A stretch of DNA of 64,000 bases from Anaerosporobacter faecicola (lineage in GTDB: Bacteria > Bacillota > Clostridia > Lachnospirales > Lachnospiraceae), in assembly GCF_012070565.1 (NCBI RefSeq), contig NZ_JAAQRO010000006.1, positions 52,204 through 116,203 of the forward strand. The letters are read 5' to 3'. Position numbers and translations under genes: made by a program. This document shows, in pieces, positions 37,470 to 45,777 of the stretch; the first letter of the stretch is position 1, and each line of letters starts with the position of its first letter. The notes below the pieces were generated by a model. That model made no database searches and was not told the DNA's origin. It saw only the letters and a list, made by a program, of their open reading frames with translations.

Positions 37470-38729
37470 TCATCCAATCGTCTTTGTATTCATCCGTATT
37501 GAATCTATCATATCCGCAGCATTTTTCACTCCATTTTCATTTCTCAATTGAACACCTAATGCTTTTGCATTCTTTTTTATTTCATCATTGTTTATTACTT
37601 CCCTCAAAGCTTTCGTCAGATTTTTCACTGTAAGATGTTTTCTTAAAATAGGTTTTGGTCCTACACCTAAACGATATACGCATTGCCCCCAAAATGGCTG
37701 GTCGCCACCAAAAGGTATGATAATCGTTGGTACCCCAGCACGTAGTCCAGCTGCGGTTGTTCCAGCTCCACCATGGTGTACCACCGCAGATACATGTTGA
37801 AACAGCCATTCATGTGGTACATTATTAATCTGAAATACCGTATCCGGAAGATTACTTCCTGATAGATCCCCCCAGCCAGAAGATAAAATAGCTCGTTGCC
37901 CCACATTTATTAAACTCTCCAAGACAATCCTAAGCGCTTCATCATAGGACCCTCCAACCGTACTGCCAAAACCGATGTAGATTGGTTTTTCACCCTTATT
38001 TAGAAATTCCACTAGGGAAGGATCTGCTTCCCATTCCGCTTCAAGAGATTTAATCCAAAAACCGGTTAGGTACTTATTCGAATCATATTCTGCCGGCTTC
38101 GGTGATAAAAAAGTGCTGTACGCATATAATGTTGGGATTTCTTGACCATGCAGGTAACGATATGGAAATTCAAATTTTTGAATCGGTCTCAAACCATTTT
38201 CTACTCTCCAATCATTTAACAGTCGCCTTGTAGCACTTGACCATAATAAATCTCCACATTTAAATGTAAAACGATTGTACAATTTCCCAAGTGGTAATAT
38301 AGGAGCCGTCATCGTTGGGAATTCTCCTGTTGGATCGAGGGGACAGAAAAATGCACGGATACATGGAATATGATACTTATCCGCTATATGCCATGTAATG
38401 CTGCCAAGTGTAGAATATATAAGCAAATCCATATCCTTGCAAGCATTCTCAAGTTCAGCCAAAAACTCTTTTTTTATTGGGATGAGCAGTTTATCTAAGT
38501 TTTTAAAGTATTCTCCCGAAGATACCTGTTCGCCTATTAATAATCGCATGACATCCTTTGCGTCTCCTGGAATAGGATAGTATTCAATTCCTTCCTCTTG
38601 AATCCAACTCTGAAAATTCCTAAAGGTAATTATTCTCAATGAATGTCCTCTTCTCATAAGTTCCTGACTTAATGCCAAATAAGGCTGAACGTCACCTCTT
38701 GAACCAATTGTAACAATTCCTATTTTCAT
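37470..38729 (-). CDS. UDP-glycosyltransferase family 1 (sterol glucosyltransferase-like)
   Basis: 419 residues, GT-B fold. N-terminal acceptor domain begins MKIGIVTIGSRGDVQPYLAL, typical of UGT80/MGT enzymes. The C-terminal donor site has HHGGAGTTAAGLRAGVPTI then PFGGDQPFWG at about 325-350. Such enzymes glycosylate sterols, macrolides or other lipophilic compounds. A TetR gene 46 bases upstream in the same direction suggests a xenobiotic- or antibiotic-inducible unit. GGGAGGGGACT precedes ATG. Confidence 0.9.
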   Translation of the reverse strand: MKIGIVTIGSRGDVQPYLALSQELMRRGHSLRIITFRNFQSWIQEEGIEYYPIPGDAKDVMRLLIGEQVSSGEYFKNLDKLLIPIKKEFLAELENACKDMDLLIYSTLGSITWHIADKYHIPCIRAFFCPLDPTGEFPTMTAPILPLGKLYNRFTFKCGDLLWSSATRRLLNDWRVENGLRPIQKFEFPYRYLHGQEIPTLYAYSTFLSPKPAEYDSNKYLTGFWIKSLEAEWEADPSLVEFLNKGEKPIYIGFGSTVGGSYDEALRIVLESLINVGQRAILSSGWGDLSGSNLPDTVFQINNVPHEWLFQHVSAVVHHGGAGTTAAGLRAGVPTIIIPFGGDQPFWGQCVYRLGVGPKPILRKHLTVKNLTKALREVINNDEIKKNAKALGVQLRNENGVKNAADMIDSIRMNTKTIG

Positions 38730-38775
38730 GATAGTCCCCTCCCTTATCTTATTGTTCTAATGGATTTTCAGATTT

Positions 38776-39429
38776 TCAGTTATTTTTTATGTTTAGCAGT
38801 TCAAATGGTACATCTAATAATTGAGAAAATATAAGTGGCATAAGTGACAGATATTTTTCATTGTGATGTTTCCCATCTGACTCTCTCCCCTGATGTGAAA
38901 GGGGGTAGATTGACCAAAGCATAATCTGTACGAGCATTTCAGCACCTGCAGCTTGCAGAAGTGGAGTTAACGGGATCTCTCCTCTTTTGCTAGCATCTAA
39001 AATTAAATTTGTTAATGGTTCTTGTAATTCACAACGAATGCATTTATCAATATAAAAATTAAACAGCTCTGCATTGGAAGTTCCCTGATCAAAATAACTA
39101 TCTATGTACGTGAACTCTTCTGTTGCCATATAAGCAGCATTCATGATCTGTTGCATTTTTTCAGCATAATTATATTCTGATGCTTCAATGATTTCCATTA
39201 TTCCCTTCAGATAGGTTGCCATATAATCCTGTATTACCGCTTCTAGCAGTCCCTCTTTTGATGAAAAATAGTAATAAAACACGCTGGGCGATAATGCTTT
39301 TCCGTTCCCCACAGCCTTCAATATATCTTGGATTGCTGTTTCCTCATAGCCTTTTGAAAAAAACAAATCTTTAGCTGCAAGTATAAATTCCTTTTGTTTA
39401 ATTGTTGGGTCTTTTTTAGGGCGTGCCAT
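38776..39429 (-). CDS. TetR/AcrR family transcriptional regulator
   Basis: 217 residues. N-terminal DNA-binding domain with TAIQDILKAVGNG then SPSVFYYYFSSKEGLL (about 30-60). A ten-residue spread in the recognition region (GNGKALSPSV) is slightly longer than usual. The C-terminal domain is likely ligand-binding. First gene of the pair with the glycosyltransferase; a perfect palindrome sits directly ahead of its ATG. Confidence 0.9.
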   Translation of the reverse strand: MARPKKDPTIKQKEFILAAKDLFFSKGYEETAIQDILKAVGNGKALSPSVFYYYFSSKEGLLEAVIQDYMATYLKGIMEIIEASEYNYAEKMQQIMNAAYMATEEFTYIDSYFDQGTSNAELFNFYIDKCIRCELQEPLTNLILDASKRGEIPLTPLLQAAGAEMLVQIMLWSIYPLSHQGRESDGKHHNEKYLSLMPLIFSQLLDVPFELLNIKNN

Positions 39430-39439
39430 AATCTTCTCC

Positions 39440-39467
39440 TTATTTATAGAATGGATTCTATAAATAA
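39440..39467. promoter_or_regulatory. TetR operator palindrome
   Basis: Perfect 13-bp arms TTATTTATAGAAT/ATTCTATAAATAA separated by GG, 11 bases before the TetR ATG at 39429. This is a standard autoregulatory position. Confidence 0.7.
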
Positions 39468-39539
39468 GAATAGTACAATAATTAACCTATGTCAATTACC
39501 ATTTTTCTGTTAGGCTCTGTACTTTAGAACCTTATGTAC

Positions 39540-39600
39540 CACTACGAACTTCAGCGGGGCGAGAGCGTGCCCGGAGTGAACGATGTTCTAATTACATGTT
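39540..39600. repeat. GC-rich intergenic block
   Basis: AACTTCAGCGGGGCGAGAGC and GTGCCCGGAGTGAACG stand out from AT-rich flanks. No reading frame or clear hairpin was found. It looks like part of a dispersed repeat, but no second copy is visible in this window. The rest of 39468-39673 shows nothing else. Confidence 0.35.
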
Positions 39601-39673
39601 AGACAAACTTAAATTTTGCAAAATTGACAGACCTCAAATTAAATGAGGACTTTTGACACCCAACCCCTATTAT

Positions 39674-39717
39674 AGAAAAAAGGACATTGCCCAGTATTTC
39701 TACTGAGAAATGTCCTA
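39674..39717 (-). terminator. Terminator after the PNPOx-like gene
   Basis: Minus-strand AGGACATT/AATGTCCT stem with extra inner pairing, followed by six U, 45 bases after the stop. Confidence 0.85.
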
Positions 39718-39761
39718 TAAATATCTTTACTATGTATTTTGTGAAGCGTTCCTAGTCTAGT

Positions 39762-40253
39762 TCAAAAAATACCACCGTTCTCCATAATTACCTTATTAAC
39801 AAAATCCATATGATATAGTTTTTCCCAATGATTTACGTTGAGCGTTCCCTTTGTTAGATATATTGCTAAAATACAACAATTCTTATCTTGCTCATCATTT
39901 GCCTCGTCATACCAATTTGCAAATGTCGTACGTAATTTGTTTCTGATCTCGGCATTTTGAGGTTCAAGTACCCAGCCAAGATTTTTCCCAACACCATTGG
40001 CGGTAAACATGTCTAAAATTCCTGCAATTGAAACCTCTGAATTATCTGCGATTTGCAGCATTTTATTTGATTTCTCACTTGTAACAACATAAAAAACTCC
40101 ATCCTCATAGTATGCGTCTACTGTACGTACAACAGGACGAATATGTCCTTCCGAACTTACCTCTCTAGCTATCGTTGCAAGTGATATCAAATTATCCTTT
40201 CCATTTCCATATATTTCATCAATTAATCGTAATCCTTCTTGAAATTCATCCAT
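39762..40253 (-). CDS. Pyridoxamine 5'-phosphate oxidase-like flavin-binding protein
   Basis: 163 residues with a split-barrel fold: an N-terminal helix, LISLATIAREVSSEGHIRPVVRTVDAYYED (strand pair) and FYVVTSEKSNKMLQI. Family members bind FMN or F420 and reduce assorted substrates; the present one has no established role. GGAGTCCAAAG precedes ATG. It is 30 bases behind the DUF6273 gene. Confidence 0.8.
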   Translation of the reverse strand: MDEFQEGLRLIDEIYGNGKDNLISLATIAREVSSEGHIRPVVRTVDAYYEDGVFYVVTSEKSNKMLQIADNSEVSIAGILDMFTANGVGKNLGWVLEPQNAEIRNKLRTTFANWYDEANDEQDKNCCILAIYLTKGTLNVNHWEKLYHMDFVNKVIMENGGIF

Positions 40254-40283
40254 CTTTGGACTCCTTTTCTATTTTAATATGAA

Positions 40284-40889
40284 TTAAAGTTTCAACCATA
40301 ACGCTGGCCGGACACCACCTGTACACTTACCATCAGCCACATTTCCTTTTAAGATATTGTTACCCTGAATACCTATATTACCATCACCATGAATATACAC
40401 TGCTTTTACGCCAACTCGGCCTGGTGTTCTCGTCCACCACCACCATACTTGCTCTTTATTATTCTCAAGTCTTGCAATTCGCCTACTATTGTTATGATCT
40501 TTTCTTTCAAACCAATATCTTTGATTTTTTCTTGGGTTATACAATTTCTCACTACTATCACCAAAATATTGGCATACTATTTCCTCCATACTTAATAAGA
40601 ATATACAGTCCTGTGTATCTTCCCCACCTTTGGTACCATACCACTGATTATCAGAGTTTTTATTTGTAACTGGACAAATTCTCAGCTTATCATTCTCACT
40701 AAATTTATCATAAAATTCACCATTCAAATATTGCCTCATAGCACAATCAGCCCATGTTATTTCTTTATATGCATCATGATAAGAGCGATGATCTATTATA
40801 TATTCGGTTACGATTAAGGCTCGATCGCCTTGTATATCTAGTACATTCCATTCATAATTTCCAAATAAAACTTTATCTCCTACTTGCAT
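40284..40889 (-). CDS. DUF6273 domain-containing protein
   Basis: 201 residues matching the DUF6273 pattern: start VLFGNYEWNVLDIQGDRALI, then WADCAMRQYLNGEFYDKF, WWTRTPG and the C-terminal GGVRPALWLKL. The domain is common in Clostridia, often in secreted or phage-associated proteins; function unknown. No signal peptide is seen. AAGGAGGAG precedes ATG. It lies 324 bases outside the left end of the mobile element. Confidence 0.85.
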   Translation of the reverse strand: MQVGDKVLFGNYEWNVLDIQGDRALIVTEYIIDHRSYHDAYKEITWADCAMRQYLNGEFYDKFSENDKLRICPVTNKNSDNQWYGTKGGEDTQDCIFLLSMEEIVCQYFGDSSEKLYNPRKNQRYWFERKDHNNSRRIARLENNKEQVWWWWTRTPGRVGVKAVYIHGDGNIGIQGNNILKGNVADGKCTGGVRPALWLKL

Positions 40890-41152
40890 ATTCTCCTCCT
40901 TAAATTTCTATTTGTATGTAAATATTAACATATTTCCAATTATTTTACCACATGTTTCAACAGCAGAGAGTCACTTTGTAACACATTCTCTGCCAGGGGT
41001 GAATTATAGGTGAATTGTAAAACATGAGTCCCATTTGTATTATGTGTGGCTTTTTACTTCTGTGTGATCTAGCACTTTACATTCCGTATTCTACTTGTGC
41101 CTTACCCACTAAACTTTTCTGCATTTCTATACGATCCATTGCAATTCTAAGC

Positions 41153-41190
41153 AAAAAGAAAAACCCCAGAAACACAAGGTTTCTGAGGTT
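41153..41190 (-). terminator. Ancestral rpsI terminator stranded beyond the mobile element
   Basis: Minus-strand AACCTCAGAAAC/GTTTCTGGGGTT hairpin followed by TTTTTCTTTTT. It ends 24 bases left of the attL core. In the unoccupied site it would directly follow rpsI. No other gene near it needs a minus-strand terminator. 40890-41152 has no gene. Confidence 0.8.
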
Positions 41191-41213
41191 TGTATATTTT
41201 GATATTCTCTTTG

Positions 41214-41227
41214 ATTATCTCTTTGAG
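41214..41227. repeat. attL core
   Basis: ATTATCTCTTTGAG, identical to 55128-55141. To its left lies the native rpsI terminator. Confidence 0.88.
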
Positions 41228-41342
41228 TTATGACAAGCACCTTTTGTAATTCTTTATTATATAAAAACTCTTTGTTTTACTTCATTTTTCGTATGTACTA
41301 ATCTTATAAGTGGTATTTCTTTTTATAGTTTTATACAACTTT

Positions 41343-41363
41343 TCACAACAAAGTCACAACAAA
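41343..41363 (+). promoter_or_regulatory. Integrase arm-type sites, left end
   Basis: Two direct copies of TCACAACAAA (41343-41352, 41354-41363) with 11-bp phase. The same phased pair occurs near the right end (55041-55061). The arrangement matches arm sites bound by the N-terminal domain of Tn916-like tyrosine integrases. Confidence 0.7.
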
Positions 41364-41410
41364 AAATTGACATAATTCAATACCGTGTTAATAAAGCAAT
41401 GTCGTAAAAT

Positions 41411-41827
41411 TTATTGTTCTTTCGACCTCTTTATGAATTCATTTACATTAACTGTTGGCAAAATTAGAGGTGCAACATTGGCATTGGCCGTATATGTTGA
41501 AACCAATGCTCGTGCATAAGGGAATAAAATAGCAACAGCATTTGCATCATACTTTTCGATTGAGTCCTCTGATTCACAATCCATTTTAAAATATCCTCTT
41601 ATGATCACATTCATTTCGAATGGATAATTATTTTTTTCAGATTCTTTAAAAATTAATAGTTCTAAATCTACTATCATTTCTCTGTTGTTTTCATGAACAT
41701 GAACATCCGCTCCCATTTCCACATCCATGGTAACCTCACTATCATCAAATTTATCATTAGTTTTAAATTCTATTTTTCTTACTTCATATGAATTAAAAGA
41801 AATTATACCCTTGTCTTGACTTTTCAT
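41411..41827 (-). CDS. SecB-like chaperone of a toxin-antitoxin-chaperone system
   Basis: 138 residues. The C-terminal YDANAVAILFPYARALVSTY (93-112) and LILPTVNVNEF match the core of SecB (ILFPYAR and the PxxNxxxLF tail). Gram-positives normally lack housekeeping SecB, so this is the accessory kind that guards an antitoxin. The start codon comes one base after the antitoxin stop; GGGGCTGCATAAT serves as ribosome site. Inferred role: bind the small upstream protein and keep it stable, so loss of the chaperone frees the toxin. Confidence 0.8.
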   Translation of the reverse strand: MKSQDKGIISFNSYEVRKIEFKTNDKFDDSEVTMDVEMGADVHVHENNREMIVDLELLIFKESEKNNYPFEMNVIIRGYFKMDCESEDSIEKYDANAVAILFPYARALVSTYTANANVAPLILPTVNVNEFIKRSKEQ

Positions 41828-41828
41828 A

Positions 41829-42101
41829 TTATGCAGCCCCTTTTATTAAACTGTACTTATTGCTCCAAGACATGTTACAGCTATCCGATATTTTGATTTT
41901 GCTGTCACTTTTATATGTCTTCTTAATGTCTAAATCAACTAATGGCATCATAGTAGCCTTAACATAATTACTTTCACAACTATTCTTTATATATCCAATA
42001 CCCGCTTCAATAGCCATCATTTCAAACTGGCTATCTGTTATTTGGTCAAAAAATTCATCCATTCGTTTCATCTCGTTATCTAATTCATTAATATCTAACA
42101 T
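41829..42101 (-). CDS. Putative chaperone-dependent antitoxin
   Basis: 90 residues, no recognised family. The N-terminal half is acidic and helical (NELDNEMKRMDEFFDQITDS); the C-terminal tail is hydrophobic and aromatic (CNMSWSNKYSLIKGAA), like a chaperone-addiction segment. It is 12 bases after the ART-like gene and 1 base before the SecB-like gene; AGAGGTGATTAT precedes ATG. Its assignment as antitoxin rests on position, size and the paired chaperone, not homology. Confidence 0.6.
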   Translation of the reverse strand: MLDINELDNEMKRMDEFFDQITDSQFEMMAIEAGIGYIKNSCESNYVKATMMPLVDLDIKKTYKSDSKIKISDSCNMSWSNKYSLIKGAA

Positions 42102-42113
42102 ATAATCACCTCT

Positions 42114-42740
42114 TTAATTAACTTTATAGTTTGTTCCATATCTTCTTTTATAAATATAGAATTGATCATAACTTTTAAAGTAATCATTCATCTTTTTTTC
42201 AAATTCACTTGAACAATCTACTAATTTTAAAATTTTCTTTGGGTTTTTTACGCAAAGCTGATATTCATCAAAGCCATTTGTTCTTGAATTTATATGACTT
42301 TGACAATTACTTATTGGGAATATAGCTTCTACCATACTATATTTATTCCCGTATTCAAAATTATTAAACATAATATTTATGACTACACCATCAGTAAATT
42401 CTTGCTTTGCTAATCTTTTTGAATAACTTGCTTTTTTTTCACATTGTTCTCTAAAATGTTCAAACAGGATTTTATGACCAGGATCTATTAATGAAAATAC
42501 TTCCTTTTCATTATAATCTATGTCAACATCAAGGATACTATACCTTTTAAATAGTTGTTCCTTTATTCTTTTTTCGTCATTTCGATCTTTATACATAATA
42601 ACAAGCCAGCGAAAAACATACAATTCATGTTTATATAAATATATTCCATCTCCAAGCCAATGGCTATCTCCTCTACTATATTCCATTGCTTGTTTCTTTA
42701 ACATTCTTTTTCCTCGCCCTATTTCCGTACCATGATACAC
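42114..42740 (-). CDS. ADP-ribosyltransferase-like toxin (DUF3990-like)
   Basis: 208 residues. The N-terminus YHGTEIGRG and HWLGDGIYLY (27-36) match the NAD-binding pattern of PARP/DUF3990-type ADP-ribosyltransferases (YHGT ... G-x-GxY), with VFRWLVIMY as the following helix. The rest carries no other domain. The start is GTG at 42740 with AGGTG 7 bases upstream; the frame is closed just before it. First gene of a three-gene operon (toxin, small protein, SecB-like), the order found in TAC systems such as CmdTAC, where the ART modifies mRNA on phage infection. Confidence 0.68.
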   Translation of the reverse strand: MYHGTEIGRGKRMLKKQAMEYSRGDSHWLGDGIYLYKHELYVFRWLVIMYKDRNDEKRIKEQLFKRYSILDVDIDYNEKEVFSLIDPGHKILFEHFREQCEKKASYSKRLAKQEFTDGVVINIMFNNFEYGNKYSMVEAIFPISNCQSHINSRTNGFDEYQLCVKNPKKILKLVDCSSEFEKKMNDYFKSYDQFYIYKRRYGTNYKVN

Positions 42741-42776
42741 ATAATCACACCTAACCCATCATTGTGTTTTTACCAT

Positions 42777-42805
42777 ATTGTACCATTTTCAAACTGCTTT
42801 GTAAA
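42777..42805 (-). promoter_or_regulatory. Promoter of the toxin-antitoxin-chaperone operon
   Basis: TTTACA (42800-42805), 17-bp spacer, TACAAT (42777-42782). The direct repeat TACCATATTGTACCA overlaps the -10 and could be an autoregulatory site. Confidence 0.7.
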
Positions 42806-42939
42806 CATATATTCATCGAAAAGAGACAATTTACATTGAAAAACAATATTATTTTATACAAAATGATTATTTATATCAATACGAGATTACTTTAATTAGA
42901 ACTCCATTTCTATCTATAGTCATTACTAACCTCTATATA

Positions 42940-42977
42940 AAAAAAAGAGCACCTACCATCGATAGATGCTCTTTTTC
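42940..42977. terminator. Bidirectional hairpin between two divergent genes
   Basis: AAAAAGAGCA/TGCTCTTTTT with about 15 bases between and U-runs on both strands. It sits between divergently transcribed operons, where neither gene needs it; a short unannotated transcript (possibly minus strand from about 43060) may end here. Confidence 0.6.
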
Positions 42978-43087
42978 TTATCTAATTTGTATATTTTTGA
43001 TAGTAATTTTCTAAAACTTATGCATCGCAGTCACTGTAACTAATAACATATTATATGGAGAATCTAGTTTATCACTGTCAAATTATG

Positions 43088-43116
43088 TTGATTTCCTTGT
43101 GGCTATATAGTAAAAT
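43088..43116 (+). promoter_or_regulatory. Promoter of the sce7725-like gene
   Basis: TTGATT (43088-43093), 17-bp spacer, TAAAAT (43111-43116), 30 bases before the ATG with GAGGAGG. Confidence 0.65.
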
Positions 43117-43146
43117 ATTCCTATCAATATTAGAGGAGGTTAAATC

Positions 43147-44160
43147 ATGAATAACATTTTGTATTATCCTATTTTAAAATGGAAAACAGGCGAACAATGC
43201 GCTCTTAGCAAGAGCAATTTTAACACTCAAAACTTTCTACCAATAATTGAATTAGTAGAGGAACTAGAACCAGAGGACTTCTTTAGCAAAGTACATAATT
43301 GTTATAATGGTTCTATTATTTATGACACCGTTAGATGCGATCAAGATAGATCACTACTAAGTAGCTATGCTGCATATGCTTATGAGCATCATATAGAAGC
43401 ATATCCATTATTATACCCAAATGATATTTATGATCAAATTGAAACCATCTCCAAAATCACTTCAAAAGTTTCTGTAAAAATTCCAATTCCAGAAGATATT
43501 GATGGTGAATCTACTCAAGATATACTTAATTCACTAATTCCATATTCTTCTGATACTCTTATTGATCTAATTTTTGATGCAGGAGAAGTATTAACTCCAC
43601 AAATTGCAAATATAGTCTTTGCAACATATAAATATTTATTAATTAACAACGAAACATTGATCAATAAATTCAACAATCTTGTTGTATGTCTTACATCTTT
43701 TCCTGAACAACTTACTATTGATTCTGGCGAGAGCACTTCCTATATTCGATATGACATACAAATTTTCTCAAAGTTACGCAGTTACTTTCCAACATATAAG
43801 CTTTCTTATTCTGATTATGGTGTAACCAAGTTCACTGAATCTGAATTAGATTTTCGCTTAATGAAATACGGAACATTACCAAAAATAAAATACACCACAT
43901 ATGACAAATACTATATTCATAAAGGGAAAAAAGATCGTATACATGGTATATATACTCGTTCTATTAAGGATATGTGCAAAGAAATAATCAAATCACCGTA
44001 TTATTCTGGTCAAGAATTTAGCTATGGAGATCAAATTATTTATGAGAAAGCCACACTTCCAACAGCCGGTCCAGGTAATTCACCACAATGGGTTACATAC
44101 TGTGCAAATCATCACCTAACTCTTGTAATGGAACAGCTCTCCAATTTATCCTCTGTTTAA
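43147..44160 (+). CDS. Beta family / sce7725 family protein
   Basis: 337 residues. N-terminal YYPILKWKTGEQCAL is the typical opening of the phage T4 beta-like family (PF14350), with PIIELVEEL, a TIM-barrel-like middle, and a C-terminal WVTYCANHHLTLVMEQL. Members (sce7725) regularly pair with sce7726 nuclease-like proteins in accessory and defence islands. AGAGGAGG precedes the ATG. Here the partner is convergent on the opposite strand and the 3' ends overlap by 68 bases. Biochemical activity is unknown. Confidence 0.8.
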   Translation: MNNILYYPILKWKTGEQCALSKSNFNTQNFLPIIELVEELEPEDFFSKVHNCYNGSIIYDTVRCDQDRSLLSSYAAYAYEHHIEAYPLLYPNDIYDQIETISKITSKVSVKIPIPEDIDGESTQDILNSLIPYSSDTLIDLIFDAGEVLTPQIANIVFATYKYLLINNETLINKFNNLVVCLTSFPEQLTIDSGESTSYIRYDIQIFSKLRSYFPTYKLSYSDYGVTKFTESELDFRLMKYGTLPKIKYTTYDKYYIHKGKKDRIHGIYTRSIKDMCKEIIKSPYYSGQEFSYGDQIIYEKATLPTAGPGNSPQWVTYCANHHLTLVMEQLSNLSSV

Positions 44161-44713
44161 GTTGTCTTCTTACATATTGTAAAACTACTTCTGAATTTAT
44201 ACTTGTTGCGATCAGTTCACTTAAATCATTTCTTGTTTTACTTTTATATCCTTTTTTTATACTACTGTAATTTTTAATAAGTTCAAGCATCTCATCTTTC
44301 CAAAGAAGCATAGCAACATTACGAATGTTAATGTTGCTATTTTGCTTTTCCTTACGAATTCTTTTGATTTTTATTTGCTCTTTCTTATTCTCATATACAC
44401 ATTGTATTCCCCACCAATTAGGTACTATTTTCTTTACCTTATCTATATGATTTTGATGTGCTACTATAGTCATTGAATCAAACACGGTATTATAGAACTT
44501 AATTTGTTGAGGTAATCTTTCAAGAGTGTCTTGTCCACTTTTTATTTCATAGCCATGTAATTTACCATTAACTACGGCTATATCAACTCTTGCAACTCCA
44601 GAGCATACATCTAATTCATTAATTACAACTGTATCCTGTTCTGCAGCATACTCAGGGTTTCCTTTAAAACAATCATATAATAAGTACCTTATGTCTGAAT
44701 CATACACCTTCAT
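44093..44713 (-). CDS. sce7726 family protein (PD-(D/E)XK nuclease-like)
   Basis: 206 residues. N-terminal DSDIRYLLYD opening, then the nuclease-like core VARVDIAVVNGKLHGYEIKS, giving Asp44 and Glu56-x-Lys58. C-terminal helical region. ATG 44713 has AAGAGG 8 bases upstream. Usually sce7726 lies beside sce7725 on the same strand; here they converge. Nuclease action is inferred from the motif only. Confidence 0.82.
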   Translation of the reverse strand: MKVYDSDIRYLLYDCFKGNPEYAAEQDTVVINELDVCSGVARVDIAVVNGKLHGYEIKSGQDTLERLPQQIKFYNTVFDSMTIVAHQNHIDKVKKIVPNWWGIQCVYENKKEQIKIKRIRKEKQNSNINIRNVAMLLWKDEMLELIKNYSSIKKGYKSKTRNDLSELIATSINSEVVLQYVRRQLKQRINWRAVPLQELGDDLHSM

Positions 44714-44883
44714 TTTATCAACCTCTTTATATTTGATATGCACACACGCATAGAATCTATTATTCACATTATATCATAAATATTTATATACTTCTATTAA
44801 ATCAGATTGCTAAATTGGTTTATACTGGCAATAATTACAATGATTTCTGATTAACTAGTACTCATCTTTCATACTATTATACC

Positions 44884-45759
44884 TTACCTCATTTCTTCTA
44901 ATTTCAAAGCAGCTCTTTCCGTTGAACTAGTCCATGTATGGTTGAAGCTTCCTACACTACCCCTATATGCTCCCACAATGGCTATTTCGTAGCGTTCTGC
45001 AATGGTTCGTTTCACTCTGGCAGATTGTAGCTTTCTCAACGCTCTAGTTTCCATCTGCCTAACACGATCTCTGGATATTCCAATCTCTTTCCCAGTAGCT
45101 TCAAGTGTTAGATCTTTTCTGTATCTGCTTACAATGACTTGATTCTCTATTTCGCTTGTATTCTCTTCCACAATGCCCCATAGAGAGCCTTTCTTGTCCT
45201 GTTCGACAATTTTATCGACTATATCATTTTCAATCCCATTTGAGCCTATTACTGTATCTGATAGAAACATATCGTCATTCTCTCCACCCACAACTTGATC
45301 CAGACTATTCATATTACCTATTTCATACAACTCTTTTCTCATAGATTGAATAACAGTGATACTTGTATCTAGTAACCGACTAGCTTCCTGATCGGTTGGC
45401 TTACGTTTATACTTTTCCTTGAAACATTTAACTACTTTACTGTATATGTTGTACAATTGCTGTGTATGTATTGGAATCCGTATTGAAGAAGCATTGTTCT
45501 CCACATAGCGTTGTATGGACTGCAAAATCCAGTATGTAGCGTATGACATAAACTTGACCTCTGCAGCACTCTCATAGCGTTTTACTGCTTCATATAGACC
45601 GAAATACGCTTCCTGCATCAAATCCTCTATGTCAGCACGCGAAGAATATCTTCTGGCAATCTTACAGATCATACCTTTATTCTGTTCGTATAGCTGCCCC
45701 ATATTATTTGAAGGGTCTATACCTTTTTGGATTAATTCTACTAATTCTTCATTACTCAT
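44884..45759 (-). CDS. Sigma-70 family RNA polymerase sigma factor (element-encoded)
   Basis: 291 residues with sigma regions 2 (DLMQEAYFGLYEAVKRY, YATYWILQSIQRYV), 3 (KRKPTDQEASRLLD) and 4 (TLEATGKEIGISRDRVRQME). This is a complete group-2/3-like factor without region 1.1. ATG 45759 has GGGGTGGG upstream and is preferred over TTG 45777. As an island gene it may redirect host polymerase to element promoters during induction. It is last in a long co-directional run of small ORFs. Confidence 0.9.
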   Translation of the reverse strand: MSNEELVELIQKGIDPSNNMGQLYEQNKGMICKIARRYSSRADIEDLMQEAYFGLYEAVKRYESAAEVKFMSYATYWILQSIQRYVENNASSIRIPIHTQQLYNIYSKVVKCFKEKYKRKPTDQEASRLLDTSITVIQSMRKELYEIGNMNSLDQVVGGENDDMFLSDTVIGSNGIENDIVDKIVEQDKKGSLWGIVEENTSEIENQVIVSRYRKDLTLEATGKEIGISRDRVRQMETRALRKLQSARVKRTIAERYEIAIVGAYRGSVGSFNHTWTSSTERAALKLEEMR

Positions 45760-45777
45760 TTGACCCACCCCTGACAA

